A DNA stretch of 8,636 nt from Desulforhopalus sp. (GTDB taxonomy: Bacteria > Desulfobacterota > Desulfobulbia > Desulfobulbales > Desulfocapsaceae), in assembly GCA_023231425.1 (NCBI GenBank), contig JALNVI010000092.1:1-8636 (forward strand), read 5' to 3'. Position 1 is the first letter of the stretch, and every line of letters starts with the position of its first letter. Below are positions 1 through 5,664 of the stretch, in pieces. The position numbers were made by a program, and so were the translations under genes. The notes under the pieces are model-generated. The model saw only the letters and a list, made by a program, of their open reading frames with translations, did no database searches and was not told the origin of the DNA.

Positions 1-76
1 ACTCTTATACCTGTCAATAATGCGTTTTTTAGGCTCAAAAACGTTAATATAGATCTGCATTAGAAAATAATTTCTT

Positions 77-412
77 ATGGCGAGAGCAAAACGGCATTAT
101 ATTCCTGGTCAAGTATGGCATCTTACCCACAGATGCCACAAGAGGGACTTTTTACTTAAATTGAAAATGGACCGTCGGAATTGGGTCCAGTGGTTGTATG
201 CTGCCAAAAAGCGATACGGTTTGGTAATTCTCAATTACTGTGTTACTTCCAATCATATTCATTTACTCGTTCAAGATGCAGGAAAGAGAGATGTCATACA
301 TCGATCTCTGCAGTTGATTGCTGGAAGAACCGGGCAAGAATACAATATGAGAAAAAGAGAGTTAACTTGGCCCGACCCCGTTCGGCTTTTTTTAAACCTA
401 TATCCAGTCTGA
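77..412 (+). pseudogene. REP-associated tyrosine transposase (RAYT, Y1 HUH family), C-terminally truncated
   Basis: The 111-residue product matches the N-terminal half of RAYT / IS200-like Y1 transposases, single-strand DNA nucleases that act on REP hairpins. The family opening (MARAKRHYIPGQVWHLTHRC) is intact. The HUH metal-binding motif is visible as H60-I-H62 in SNHIHLL, and the catalytic tyrosine is probably Y89 in GQEYN. Family members are usually about twice this length or more. Here the similarity stops at about residue 92, where the expected A-F-W-E-D-R-Y-H segment is replaced by unrelated residues and a stop at 410-412. No good Shine-Dalgarno sequence precedes the ATG. I infer an inactive remnant left by a deletion or insertion; the preserved catalytic residues show that the break is fairly recent. 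No flanking REP hairpin was recognised. Confidence 0.8.
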
Positions 413-603
413 TCATGCAACCCGCCTTAAATTATTAAATTCTTCACAGAAACATGATGGCCAGCTTTTCAATAGTATAAAAAAAATACGGTACGGAAGA
501 GGTTAGGAAAGAGATAGAAAATATAATTAAACAGGAAAACATTCAAGCCTTTAATAGCTTTAACTACGCTAATTAAATAAAATGCACTGAAATCTACGAT
601 AGC
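413..603 (+). other. Degenerate AT-rich stretch after the broken transposase
   Basis: No intact gene is visible. One open stretch at 481-576 (31 codons, charged and helix-like, beginning KKYGTEEVRKEI and ending at TAA) looks like the tail of a decayed coding sequence. It has no start codon, because an in-frame TAA lies at 478-480. I cannot assign it to a family; it may be residual transposase or a separate dead gene. Confidence 0.4.
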
Positions 604-756
604 ATGTATCGAATAACTAGTGCAAAGGTACATTCAACACATCGTGCGCTTGAAAAATATGTTGATGAAGATAAAAGGGGTAATGTAAAAATTATTAAAA
701 ACTTTCCTCAACAAAGAAAAATTCATGAACGAATTTATGACTTAGCATATCACTAG
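604..756 (+). CDS. Small hypothetical protein, 50 residues
   Basis: An ATG-started frame encodes 50 residues (beginning MYRITSAKVHSTHRALEKYV, ending in DLAYH). It is highly charged, rich in Lys, Arg and His, with no membrane segment or signal peptide. I do not recognise the family. No convincing ribosome-binding site lies directly upstream, and it follows decayed sequence, so it may be a remnant. Its stop codon overlaps the left arm of the hairpin element at 755-806, the tight gene-to-recombination-site packing seen in integron cassettes. It could equally be chance coding in AT-rich DNA. Confidence 0.3.
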   Translation: MYRITSAKVHSTHRALEKYVDEDKRGNVKIIKNFPQQRKIHERIYDLAYH

Positions 757-806
757 GAATTTTCCATCGCTGCGCTCCTGAAAATCCTGTGAGCTCTACG
801 TTAGCC
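755..806 (+). repeat. Hairpin element ending in GTTAGCC, attC-like candidate 1
   Basis: Arms AGGAATTTTC (755-764) and GAAAATCCT (780-788) pair with one unpaired base and enclose TCGCTGCGCTC (767-777). The element ends in CTACGTTAGCC, whose last seven bases (800-806) fit the integron attC R' core GTTRRRY. The same 11-base centre recurs at 2449-2459 before the next gene. A matching R'' box (RYYYAAC) on the left side was not found, so this is at best a degenerate attC site. It could instead be a genome-specific intergenic hairpin. Confidence 0.35.
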
Positions 807-828
807 CGAATAAACGCGCGTTTTCACC

Positions 829-834
829 AAAGGA
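829..834 (+). promoter_or_regulatory. Ribosome-binding site of the glycosidase-like gene
   Basis: AAAGGA lies 7 bases before the ATG at 842 and supports that start. The ATG is only 35 bases past the GTTAGCC box, and no promoter is evident between them. Confidence 0.6.
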
Positions 835-841
835 CCGATTC

Positions 842-2251
842 ATGAGATTTCTCTTTTTCCTATCCTGCTTCCTCATTGTTTTGGTCACAAGTTCGGCCGC
901 CGCTGTCGCGCCCAAAGATGCGCTGCAACCTTGGGCGGAGAATCCCTGGTACTGGAGTTATCATGGAGAAGCCTTGTTACTGTTGGGCGGCAGCGACGAC
1001 GACAACCTTTTCCAGTGGCCGGAGAAGGACCTCCTCATGCAGCTCGACCGATTGGCCGCAGCGGGCGGAAATATCATCCGTAATACGATGAGCGACCGGA
1101 AGGACAAGGGTTGCGAGGTTTATCCATTCAAGCAACTGAAGAACGGCAAGTACGATCTGAACGAGTGGAATGAGGAGTATTGGACGCGGTTCGAGCGCAT
1201 GCTGCGAGAAACAGCGAAGCGCCACATCATCGTGCAGATCGAAATCTGGGACCGGTTCGACTATACCGACACTGGCGGCAGCGACCGCTGGCAGATTCAT
1301 CCCTACAATCCACAAAACAATGTAAATTACACATACGAGCAGTCTGGATTTGCCAGACGCTATCCCGATCACCCCGGCGCGAACAAGCAGCCATTCTTCT
1401 TTACAACGCCGAAACAGCGGAACAACAGGGAGGTATTGACTTACCAGCAGCGGTTTGTGGAGAAGATGCTTGACCACACGCTGCACTACGACCACGTGCT
1501 GTACTGTATAGATAACGAGACCAGCGGCGAGGAGGAGTGGGGAAAATACTGGGCGCAATTCGTCAAAGAACGGGCGACAAAGCGAGAGAGGAAGGTCTAC
1601 GTGACAGAAATGTGGGACGATTGGGACCTGACCGCCGAGAGGCACAAACGGACATTTGATCATCCGGAATTGTACGATTTCGTTGATGTCTCCCAGAACA
1701 ACCATAACAAGGGCCAAAAGCACTGGGATAATTTCCTTCACGTCCGCGAGTACCTGTCGAAGAAGCCTCGCCCGATGAACACCACCAAGACATACGGGGC
1801 CAACGATAACAAGTTCGGCCATACCGACCAGGATGGCATCGAACGTTTCTGGCGCCATCTCCTGGCCGGCGCCGCGTCCATTCGCTTTCATCGGCCGGTT
1901 GCCGGTTTGGGACTGAGCGACAAGGCGGTCGCGGCCATTCGCGCGGCAAGAAAGCTCGAGTCGAAGATCCCCTTGTGGTTGGTGAAGCCTGCAAACGAAC
2001 TGCTGTCTGATCGTGAATCGAACGAAGCATATCTCTCCGCGCACGCAGGCATCGCCTATGCCTTGTACTTTCCTGCAGGCGGCAATGTGCGGGTCGATTT
2101 TTCCGACGCCAGGGGAGCGTTGGCAGTTCACTGGATCGACATTTCCTCGGGCGAGTGGGGCCCCGTTCAGAATGTTTCGGGGGGTGAGAAGACCTTGCTG
2201 GCCCCCCCCGGACAGGGCAACTGGGCGGCCGCGATCATAATTCGTGAATAG
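842..2251 (+). CDS. Secreted glycoside-hydrolase-like protein (DUF4038 / collagen-binding-domain type)
   Basis: The 469-residue protein starts with a clear signal peptide (hydrophobic residues 3-17, cleavage probably near A19-A21), so it acts outside the cytoplasm. Residues about 30-375 resemble the (beta/alpha)8 barrel of DUF4038-type glycosidases, the group that includes apiosidase-like GH140. Supporting segments are PWYWSYHG-E-A-LLLLGG near the start, the strand ending C-I-D-N225-E226 as a candidate acid/base position, Y-V-T-E256-M-W as a second carboxylate candidate, and HLLAGAASIRFHRP late in the barrel. Residues about 378-469 look like the small beta-sandwich often annotated as a putative collagen-binding domain (PF12904 type). 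The substrate cannot be read from sequence. The gene is visibly more GC-rich than its neighbours on both sides, which suggests horizontal acquisition. Start and ribosome-binding site agree. The family assignment is moderately sure, catalytic residues less so. Confidence 0.7.
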   Translation: MRFLFFLSCFLIVLVTSSAAAVAPKDALQPWAENPWYWSYHGEALLLLGGSDDDNLFQWPEKDLLMQLDRLAAAGGNIIRNTMSDRKDKGCEVYPFKQLKNGKYDLNEWNEEYWTRFERMLRETAKRHIIVQIEIWDRFDYTDTGGSDRWQIHPYNPQNNVNYTYEQSGFARRYPDHPGANKQPFFFTTPKQRNNREVLTYQQRFVEKMLDHTLHYDHVLYCIDNETSGEEEWGKYWAQFVKERATKRERKVYVTEMWDDWDLTAERHKRTFDHPELYDFVDVSQNNHNKGQKHWDNFLHVREYLSKKPRPMNTTKTYGANDNKFGHTDQDGIERFWRHLLAGAASIRFHRPVAGLGLSDKAVAAIRAARKLESKIPLWLVKPANELLSDRESNEAYLSAHAGIAYALYFPAGGNVRVDFSDARGALAVHWIDISSGEWGPVQNVSGGEKTLLAPPGQGNWAAAIIIRE

Positions 2252-2311
2252 CCAAGGGACAATGTGAGCAATCGTTCCTCGCCCAAAATAAGCTGACAAA
2301 ACGCTGAACCC

Positions 2312-2383
2312 GACCGGGAACAGGCCGACGAATTGACCGTGTTCTGAAATCACTATCGTTCGCGCCGGCCTGTTCCCGCCGGT
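2312..2383. repeat. Imperfect inverted repeat downstream of the glycosidase-like gene
   Basis: GGGAACAGGCC (2316-2326) and its exact complement GGCCTGTTCCC (2367-2377) form an 11-bp stem, extended by GACC/GGTC outside a small bulge. The roughly 40-base loop and absence of a T-run argue against a simple terminator. GCTGAAC (2303-2309) to the left and GTTACGC (2393-2399) to the right are partly complementary, so this could be the true attC fold of the upstream gene. That is speculative. Confidence 0.5.
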
Positions 2384-2431
2384 CTGGCTTTACTGTTACG
2401 CGCTCTCCACTTAACCACGAAATCCCAGCAG

Positions 2432-2488
2432 GCTGTCGGACAAATTACTCGCTGCGCTCTCAATTTACCGCAGCTGCAGGCGTTGCAT
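2432..2488 (+). repeat. Hairpin element ending in GTTGCAT, attC-like candidate 2
   Basis: GCTG-T-CGG (2432-2439) pairs with CCGCAGC (2468-2474), leaving the T unpaired, and AAATT (2442-2446) pairs with AATTT (2462-2466). The apex carries TCGCTGCGCTC (2449-2459), identical to the element at 767-777. Unpaired bases in an otherwise good stem are typical of attC sites. The right boundary GTTGCAT (2482-2488) keeps GTT but departs from GTTRRRY. A possible left box, ACTTAAC, lies at 2409-2415. The next gene starts 25 bases further on, the usual cassette spacing. Confidence 0.35.
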
Positions 2489-2512
2489 AAATAAAGAACA
2501 TTATAGATATAT

Positions 2513-3088
2513 ATGGAAGATTTTGATAAGCAAAATGAAGGGATAGAATTTAAAAACAGGGTTTCGATGAACGGGAATTTTCGTTATCGAGATTTTTATG
2601 ACTGCAAATTCATAAATTGCAAATTTACGGGAACAGTCTTTGAAAAATGCTTATTCGAAGATTGCACCTTCATAGAATGTGATCTCAGCTTAATAAAACC
2701 TGAGTATTGTTCGTTTGTTGATGTGAAATTTAAGAATTGTAAGGCAATTGGTGTTAATTGGGCAGAAGCGGCCACACCATTTAGAATTGATTTTTACTCA
2801 TGCATAATAAATATGTCTTCTTTTTTTGGCATAAATCTTACAAAAATAATCATGACTGAATGTGTTGCAAAGGAGGTAGATTTCACCGAAGCAAATTTAA
2901 CAAAAGGGAATTTTGAAAAAACCGATTTCGAAAACAGTCGGTTTCTACAAACGAATTTAACGCAATCTAATTTTCGCAATTCTATTAATTACGCTATTGA
3001 CCCTGAATGTAATCTCTTGAAAAAAACGATTTTTTCTCTTCCTGAAGCCCTTTCGTTCCTTTCAGAACTTGATATAATTCTCGATTAA
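2513..3088 (+). CDS. Pentapeptide-repeat protein, Qnr-like family
   Basis: The 191-residue protein is made largely of pentapeptide repeats with the A(D/N)LXX-type rhythm: F-x-x-C-x-F at residues about 30-60 (CKFINCKFTGTVFEKCLFED), and VDFTEANLTKGNFEKTDFEN in the C-terminal half. This implies a right-handed quadrilateral beta-helix, as in Qnr and McbG, which mimic DNA and protect gyrase. A WAEA break around residue 85 and the ending (NYAIDPECN...FSLPEALSFLSEL) match the broad chromosomal Qnr-like family. Gyrase protection is known only for a few members and is not shown here. No signal peptide or membrane segment is present, so it is probably cytosolic. The gene is very AT-rich, in sharp contrast to the GC-rich gene before it. 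The ribosome-binding site is poor (AAAGAA about 12 bases before the ATG), as often seen in cassette genes. Confidence 0.8.
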   Translation: MEDFDKQNEGIEFKNRVSMNGNFRYRDFYDCKFINCKFTGTVFEKCLFEDCTFIECDLSLIKPEYCSFVDVKFKNCKAIGVNWAEAATPFRIDFYSCIINMSSFFGINLTKIIMTECVAKEVDFTEANLTKGNFEKTDFENSRFLQTNLTQSNFRNSINYAIDPECNLLKKTIFSLPEALSFLSELDIILD

Positions 3089-3126
3089 TAAAATACAAAT
3101 TTGTTTTAAGGGTTCCTGGAAACCCC

Positions 3127-3177
3127 CTATGTGTCAGGATACTTTTCGCCTCAAAAAATCAGTATAAATCTTGGGGC
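3127..3177. repeat. 51-base imperfect direct repeat, copy 1
   Basis: The segment starts CTATGTGTCAGGATACTTTT and matches 5086-5136 at 46 of 51 positions by direct comparison. On the minus strand both copies can be read as a protein tail, here PKIYTDFLRRKVS and stop, there PWIYDDFLKRKVS and stop. This suggests the 3' end of a transposase gene or an insertion-sequence end. The parent element is not identified. Confidence 0.7.
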
Positions 3178-3207
3178 ATTTTTAGAAAATCGAGAACACG
3201 CATATAG

Positions 3208-3236
3208 TTGATATTGTGAGATAACGCCAATATGGT
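3208..3236 (+). promoter_or_regulatory. Candidate sigma-70 promoter for PPK2
   Basis: TTGATA (3208-3213) and TATGGT (3231-3236) are separated by 17 bases. An alternative -10, TAAAAT at 3236-3241, is better but badly spaced. The promoter would give a 5' leader of about 250 bases before the PPK2 start. Confidence 0.35.
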
Positions 3237-3294
3237 AAAATGGTCTAAATCCGACAGACTCCTGGAGCAAGAGGCAGGTTAAGGTGGACAGCCC

Positions 3295-3405
3295 ATGACA
3301 ATGATACCGGAGACTTTACGGATGGTTATGGCTGCAATGTCTGCCCCTCAATCCAATGCAACAGAGGGCGCCAGGCGCCTCGGTATAACAAGGTCGACTC
3401 TATAG
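3295..3405 (+). pseudogene. Short helix-turn-helix-like remnant
   Basis: An ATG-started frame of 36 codons ends in NATEGARRLGITRSTL followed by TAG. The pattern A-RRLGI-RSTL is typical of Fis-type or resolvase-type helix-turn-helix segments, where it usually continues Y-R-K-L. Here the frame stops at 3403, although reading one base back gives Y-R at 3401. I infer a frameshifted scrap of a regulator or recombinase. At this length chance resemblance is possible. Confidence 0.3.
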
Positions 3406-3480
3406 AGGAAGTAGAGTATGTCCATATGAAGCTGTCATGCAGCCAGGCCCAGGCCAACGGGATGATATCCTGCCAACGTA

Positions 3481-3485
3481 AAGGA
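3481..3485 (+). promoter_or_regulatory. Ribosome-binding site of PPK2
   Basis: AAGGA is 8 bases upstream of the ATG at 3494 and fixes this start. Confidence 0.65.
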
Positions 3486-3493
3486 ATAAGAGT

Positions 3494-5026
3494 ATGTTTG
3501 AATCTGCAGAGTTGGGACATAAAATAAAAAAATCTGACTACAAAAAGGAAGTGCCTGCCCTGCGGGAGGAACTCCTCAAAGTTCAGATGGAGTTGAATGA
3601 GTCAGCCGCTTTTCAAGTGATTATATTGGTCGGCGGGTTGGACGGTGCAGGGCGCGGAGGCACTGTGAACCTTTTGAATGAATGGATGGATCCCCGTCAT
3701 ATTCAAACCCATGGCATGGGTGAACCCACGGACGAGGAACTGGATCGACCTATGATGTGGCGGTTCTGGAGAGCTTTGCCGCCCAAAGGAAAAATCGGTG
3801 TTTTTCTTGGATCGTGGTACACGTGGCCGATATTGAACAGAGCCTACGGCAGAACCAGGGATGCTGACCTGGACCAGAGTCTGGATCGGGCAAAGAAATT
3901 AGAAAAAATGCTGGTAGATGAGGGAGCTCTGGTAATTAAATTCTGGTTTCATCTCTCTAAGGAAAAACAGAAAAAACGACTCAAATCGTTGGAGAAAAAT
4001 TCCGTTACTCGCTGGAAGGTCACGAAACGTGATTGGAAGCATTTCAAAATGTACGATACGTTCCGTGAGGTTTATGAAAAGGTTATCCGTCAGACCTCAA
4101 CCGCTGAAGCTCCCTGGCTGATTATTGAAGGAGAGGATGCCTGCTACCGGAACCTGACTGTAGGCAAACAAATCCTCAGTGCAATTCGGGAACGGTTGGA
4201 TCAGAAGGCCCAGCCACCACAGGATATTCTCCCCTCTCCTCTCATGCCGTCTATTGACAATTTGCACGTGTTGAAATCATTGGATATGACTCAATCCCTG
4301 ACAAAGGAGGAGTATAGGAAGAAACTGAAAAAGTACCAGGGCAAATTGAATCTGTTGACCAGGGATCCAAAGTTTAAATACACTTCAGTACTGGCTGTGT
4401 TCGAGGGCAATGACGCTGGAGGGAAGGGAGGAGCTATACGTCGTATCACAGGGGCACTTGATGCGCGATGGTATCAGGTGATTCCCATTGCCGCACCGAC
4501 AGAGGAGGAACGGGCTCAGCCGTATCTCTGGAGGTTCTGGCGACATCTGCCCCGTAAAAGTCGGGTAATCATGTTTGATCGTTCCTGGTATGGCCGAGTA
4601 CTTGTGGAGAGAGTGGAGCAATTCTGTTCAAAAAACGACTGGATGAGAGCCTATAGCGAAATCAACGAGTTTGAAGAACAACTTGCCCGTCATCGCATCG
4701 TGGTGGTTAAGTTTTGGCTGGCCACCACCAAAGATGAGCAGTTGCGAAGATTTAAGGAAAGGGAGCAGATTGGATTCAAACGGTTCAAAATCACTGAAGA
4801 TGACTGGCGTAACAGGGATAAGTGGGAGCAGTACGAACTGGCCGTTGCAGATATGGTAGATCAGACGAGTACTCTTGATGCTCCCTGGACCATGGTAGAG
4901 GCAAATAGTAAATATTTTGCCCGCATCAAAGTGCTCAAGACCTTGTGCGAAAGAATCGAGGCCCAGCTCAAGGAGTTGTACGAGGACGGCGTCGATTATC
5001 TGGAGAAACCGAAAAAGAAGAAGTAA
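3494..5026 (+). CDS. pap: Two-domain polyphosphate kinase 2, polyphosphate:AMP phosphotransferase type
   Basis: The 510-residue protein contains two tandem PPK2 domains, the class II arrangement known to phosphorylate AMP to ADP with polyphosphate as donor. Domain 1 (about 15-235) has the P-loop-like GLDGAGRGG at 48-56; domain 2 (about 265-500) has E-GNDAGGKGG at 304-313. The lid/Walker B region is canonical in domain 2 (FDRSWYGR, 361-368) but altered in domain 1 (FLGSWYTW, 104-111), which lacks the Asp-Arg pair. Thus the C-terminal domain is the likely catalytic one and the N-terminal one structural, as known for this class. Both halves carry the WRFWR motif (89-93 and 346-350). Length is normal for the family. 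There is no signal peptide and the tail is lysine-rich. The gene stands alone between repeat copies, with no operon partner. Family assignment is firm; AMP specificity is inferred from architecture. Confidence 0.93.
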   Translation: MFESAELGHKIKKSDYKKEVPALREELLKVQMELNESAAFQVIILVGGLDGAGRGGTVNLLNEWMDPRHIQTHGMGEPTDEELDRPMMWRFWRALPPKGKIGVFLGSWYTWPILNRAYGRTRDADLDQSLDRAKKLEKMLVDEGALVIKFWFHLSKEKQKKRLKSLEKNSVTRWKVTKRDWKHFKMYDTFREVYEKVIRQTSTAEAPWLIIEGEDACYRNLTVGKQILSAIRERLDQKAQPPQDILPSPLMPSIDNLHVLKSLDMTQSLTKEEYRKKLKKYQGKLNLLTRDPKFKYTSVLAVFEGNDAGGKGGAIRRITGALDARWYQVIPIAAPTEEERAQPYLWRFWRHLPRKSRVIMFDRSWYGRVLVERVEQFCSKNDWMRAYSEINEFEEQLARHRIVVVKFWLATTKDEQLRRFKEREQIGFKRFKITEDDWRNRDKWEQYELAVADMVDQTSTLDAPWTMVEANSKYFARIKVLKTLCERIEAQLKELYEDGVDYLEKPKKKK

Positions 5027-5085
5027 GGGGGGACGGGAGACAGGAAAAAGCTCCGTAGCGACGACCAATTTGGGCGTCTCCAGCA

Positions 5086-5136
5086 CTATGTGTCAGGATA
5101 CTTTTCGCTTCAAAAAATCATCATAAATCCAGGGGC
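5086..5136. repeat. 51-base imperfect direct repeat, copy 2
   Basis: This is the partner of 3127-3177, in the same orientation, 60 bases after the PPK2 stop. The five differences cluster at positions that change few residues in the minus-strand reading (P-x-IY-x-DFL-x-RKVS), consistent with descent from a coding 3' end. Its right edge runs directly into the restriction-enzyme remnant. Confidence 0.7.
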
Positions 5137-5369
5137 GAAGTGAGATCGAAAAGACAAAGATCGAATGCGCCCGGAAATTCTTCGACGAAATTAACAGCAA
5201 GATTAATCCAGACAATGTGAAATATGAGGGAGTTAACAGCTTCGGCAAGTTGATGGACATTGTTTGGAGCAAGAACAGTTTAGTAATACCAATCACATTT
5301 TTTACTGGCCAGAGAACGCAACTGCGTGGACATTTTTTTGGCGATTACGAATGGATAAACAGACTGTAA
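5127..5369 (+). pseudogene. Remnant resembling the C-terminus of a type III restriction (Res) subunit
   Basis: The open frame has no usable start and encodes about 80 residues. Its first half (SEIEKTKIECARKFFDEI, then VKYEGVNSFGKLMDIV) resembles the end of type III restriction-enzyme Res/helicase subunits, which commonly close with K-I-x-CA-x-x-HF...VKY...V...L-x-x-IV. The frame then runs on into unrelated sequence to a TAA at 5367. The helicase motifs and any Mod partner are absent. I infer a decayed restriction-modification locus, its upstream part removed at the repeat junction near 5136. Identification is from short similarity only. Confidence 0.45.
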
Positions 5370-5510
5370 AATGATCTCATGGTAGAAGCGTCCACAGGGT
5401 TCCTGATAACGCTTTAAATTTTCACATGAACCAGGCTCTACACCGGAAGAAGTTCGGCAAAGCAAAGTGTTTCCAACAAAGAGGTTTTATGAGAAAAAAA
5501 AGATCAAACG
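5370..5510. other. Non-coding stretch before the octaheme operon promoter
   Basis: No gene is supported. The minus strand from about 5465 to 5280 is open for 61 codons with fairly protein-like composition (contains YQEPCGRFYHEIILQSV), but it lacks a good start or ribosome-binding site and matches no family I know. It may be another decayed fragment. Confidence 0.35.
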
Positions 5511-5514
5511 AAGT

Positions 5515-5529
5515 ACCCAATATTTGGGT
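5515..5529. promoter_or_regulatory. Palindromic operator candidate of the octaheme operon
   Basis: ACCCAA-TAT-TTGGGT is a perfect 6-3-6 palindrome ending just before the predicted -35 box at 5530. Its position suits an activator or a repressor of the operon. The regulator family is not recognisable. Confidence 0.45.
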
Positions 5530-5558
5530 TTGACAGATATTATTCAGCAAGATAGATT
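5530..5558 (+). promoter_or_regulatory. Sigma-70 promoter candidate of the octaheme operon
   Basis: TTGACA (5530-5535, consensus) and TAGATT (5553-5558, 4 of 6) lie 17 bases apart. Transcription would begin near 5565, giving a leader of about 100 bases. Confidence 0.6.
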
Positions 5559-5652
5559 TGAATAAAGGGTTTCTTCCAGATTGATGCCTGTTTTTTTTGT
5601 TCGGCATTCCACCCGCTAAAATAAAGACTAAGGGACATTAAAAAAACAACTC

Positions 5653-5657
5653 AGGAG
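5653..5657 (+). promoter_or_regulatory. Ribosome-binding site of the octaheme gene
   Basis: AGGAG is 7 bases before the ATG at 5665. It favours this start over the ATG two codons later (5671). Confidence 0.75.
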
Positions 5658-5664
5658 AAGACAA

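Larger units (their letters stand above)
3089..3493. other. Intergenic region before PPK2
   Basis: This 405-base stretch holds the first 51-base repeat copy (3127-3177), a possible promoter (3208-3236) and a short HTH-like remnant (3295-3405). A weak hairpin at 3110-3125 (GGGTT/AACCC) follows the pentapeptide gene but lacks a T-run, so it is a poor terminator. Nothing else is recognisable. Confidence 0.5.

Noticed and set aside
371..393. Hairpin plus T-run (CCGA/TCGG then seven T) as a terminator
   Set aside because: The stem is only 4 bp and lies inside the degraded transposase frame, which is too weak to call.
977..2353. Minus-strand open frame of 458 codons opposite the glycosidase-like gene
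   Set aside because: It is a shadow of a GC-rich gene: its translation has no domain features, and the plus-strand product has a signal peptide, ribosome-binding site and family motifs.
5280..5465. Minus-strand 61-codon frame with protein-like composition
   Set aside because: It has only a TTG start, no ribosome-binding site and no recognisable family, and it overlaps the end of the restriction remnant. It is noted but not called as a gene.
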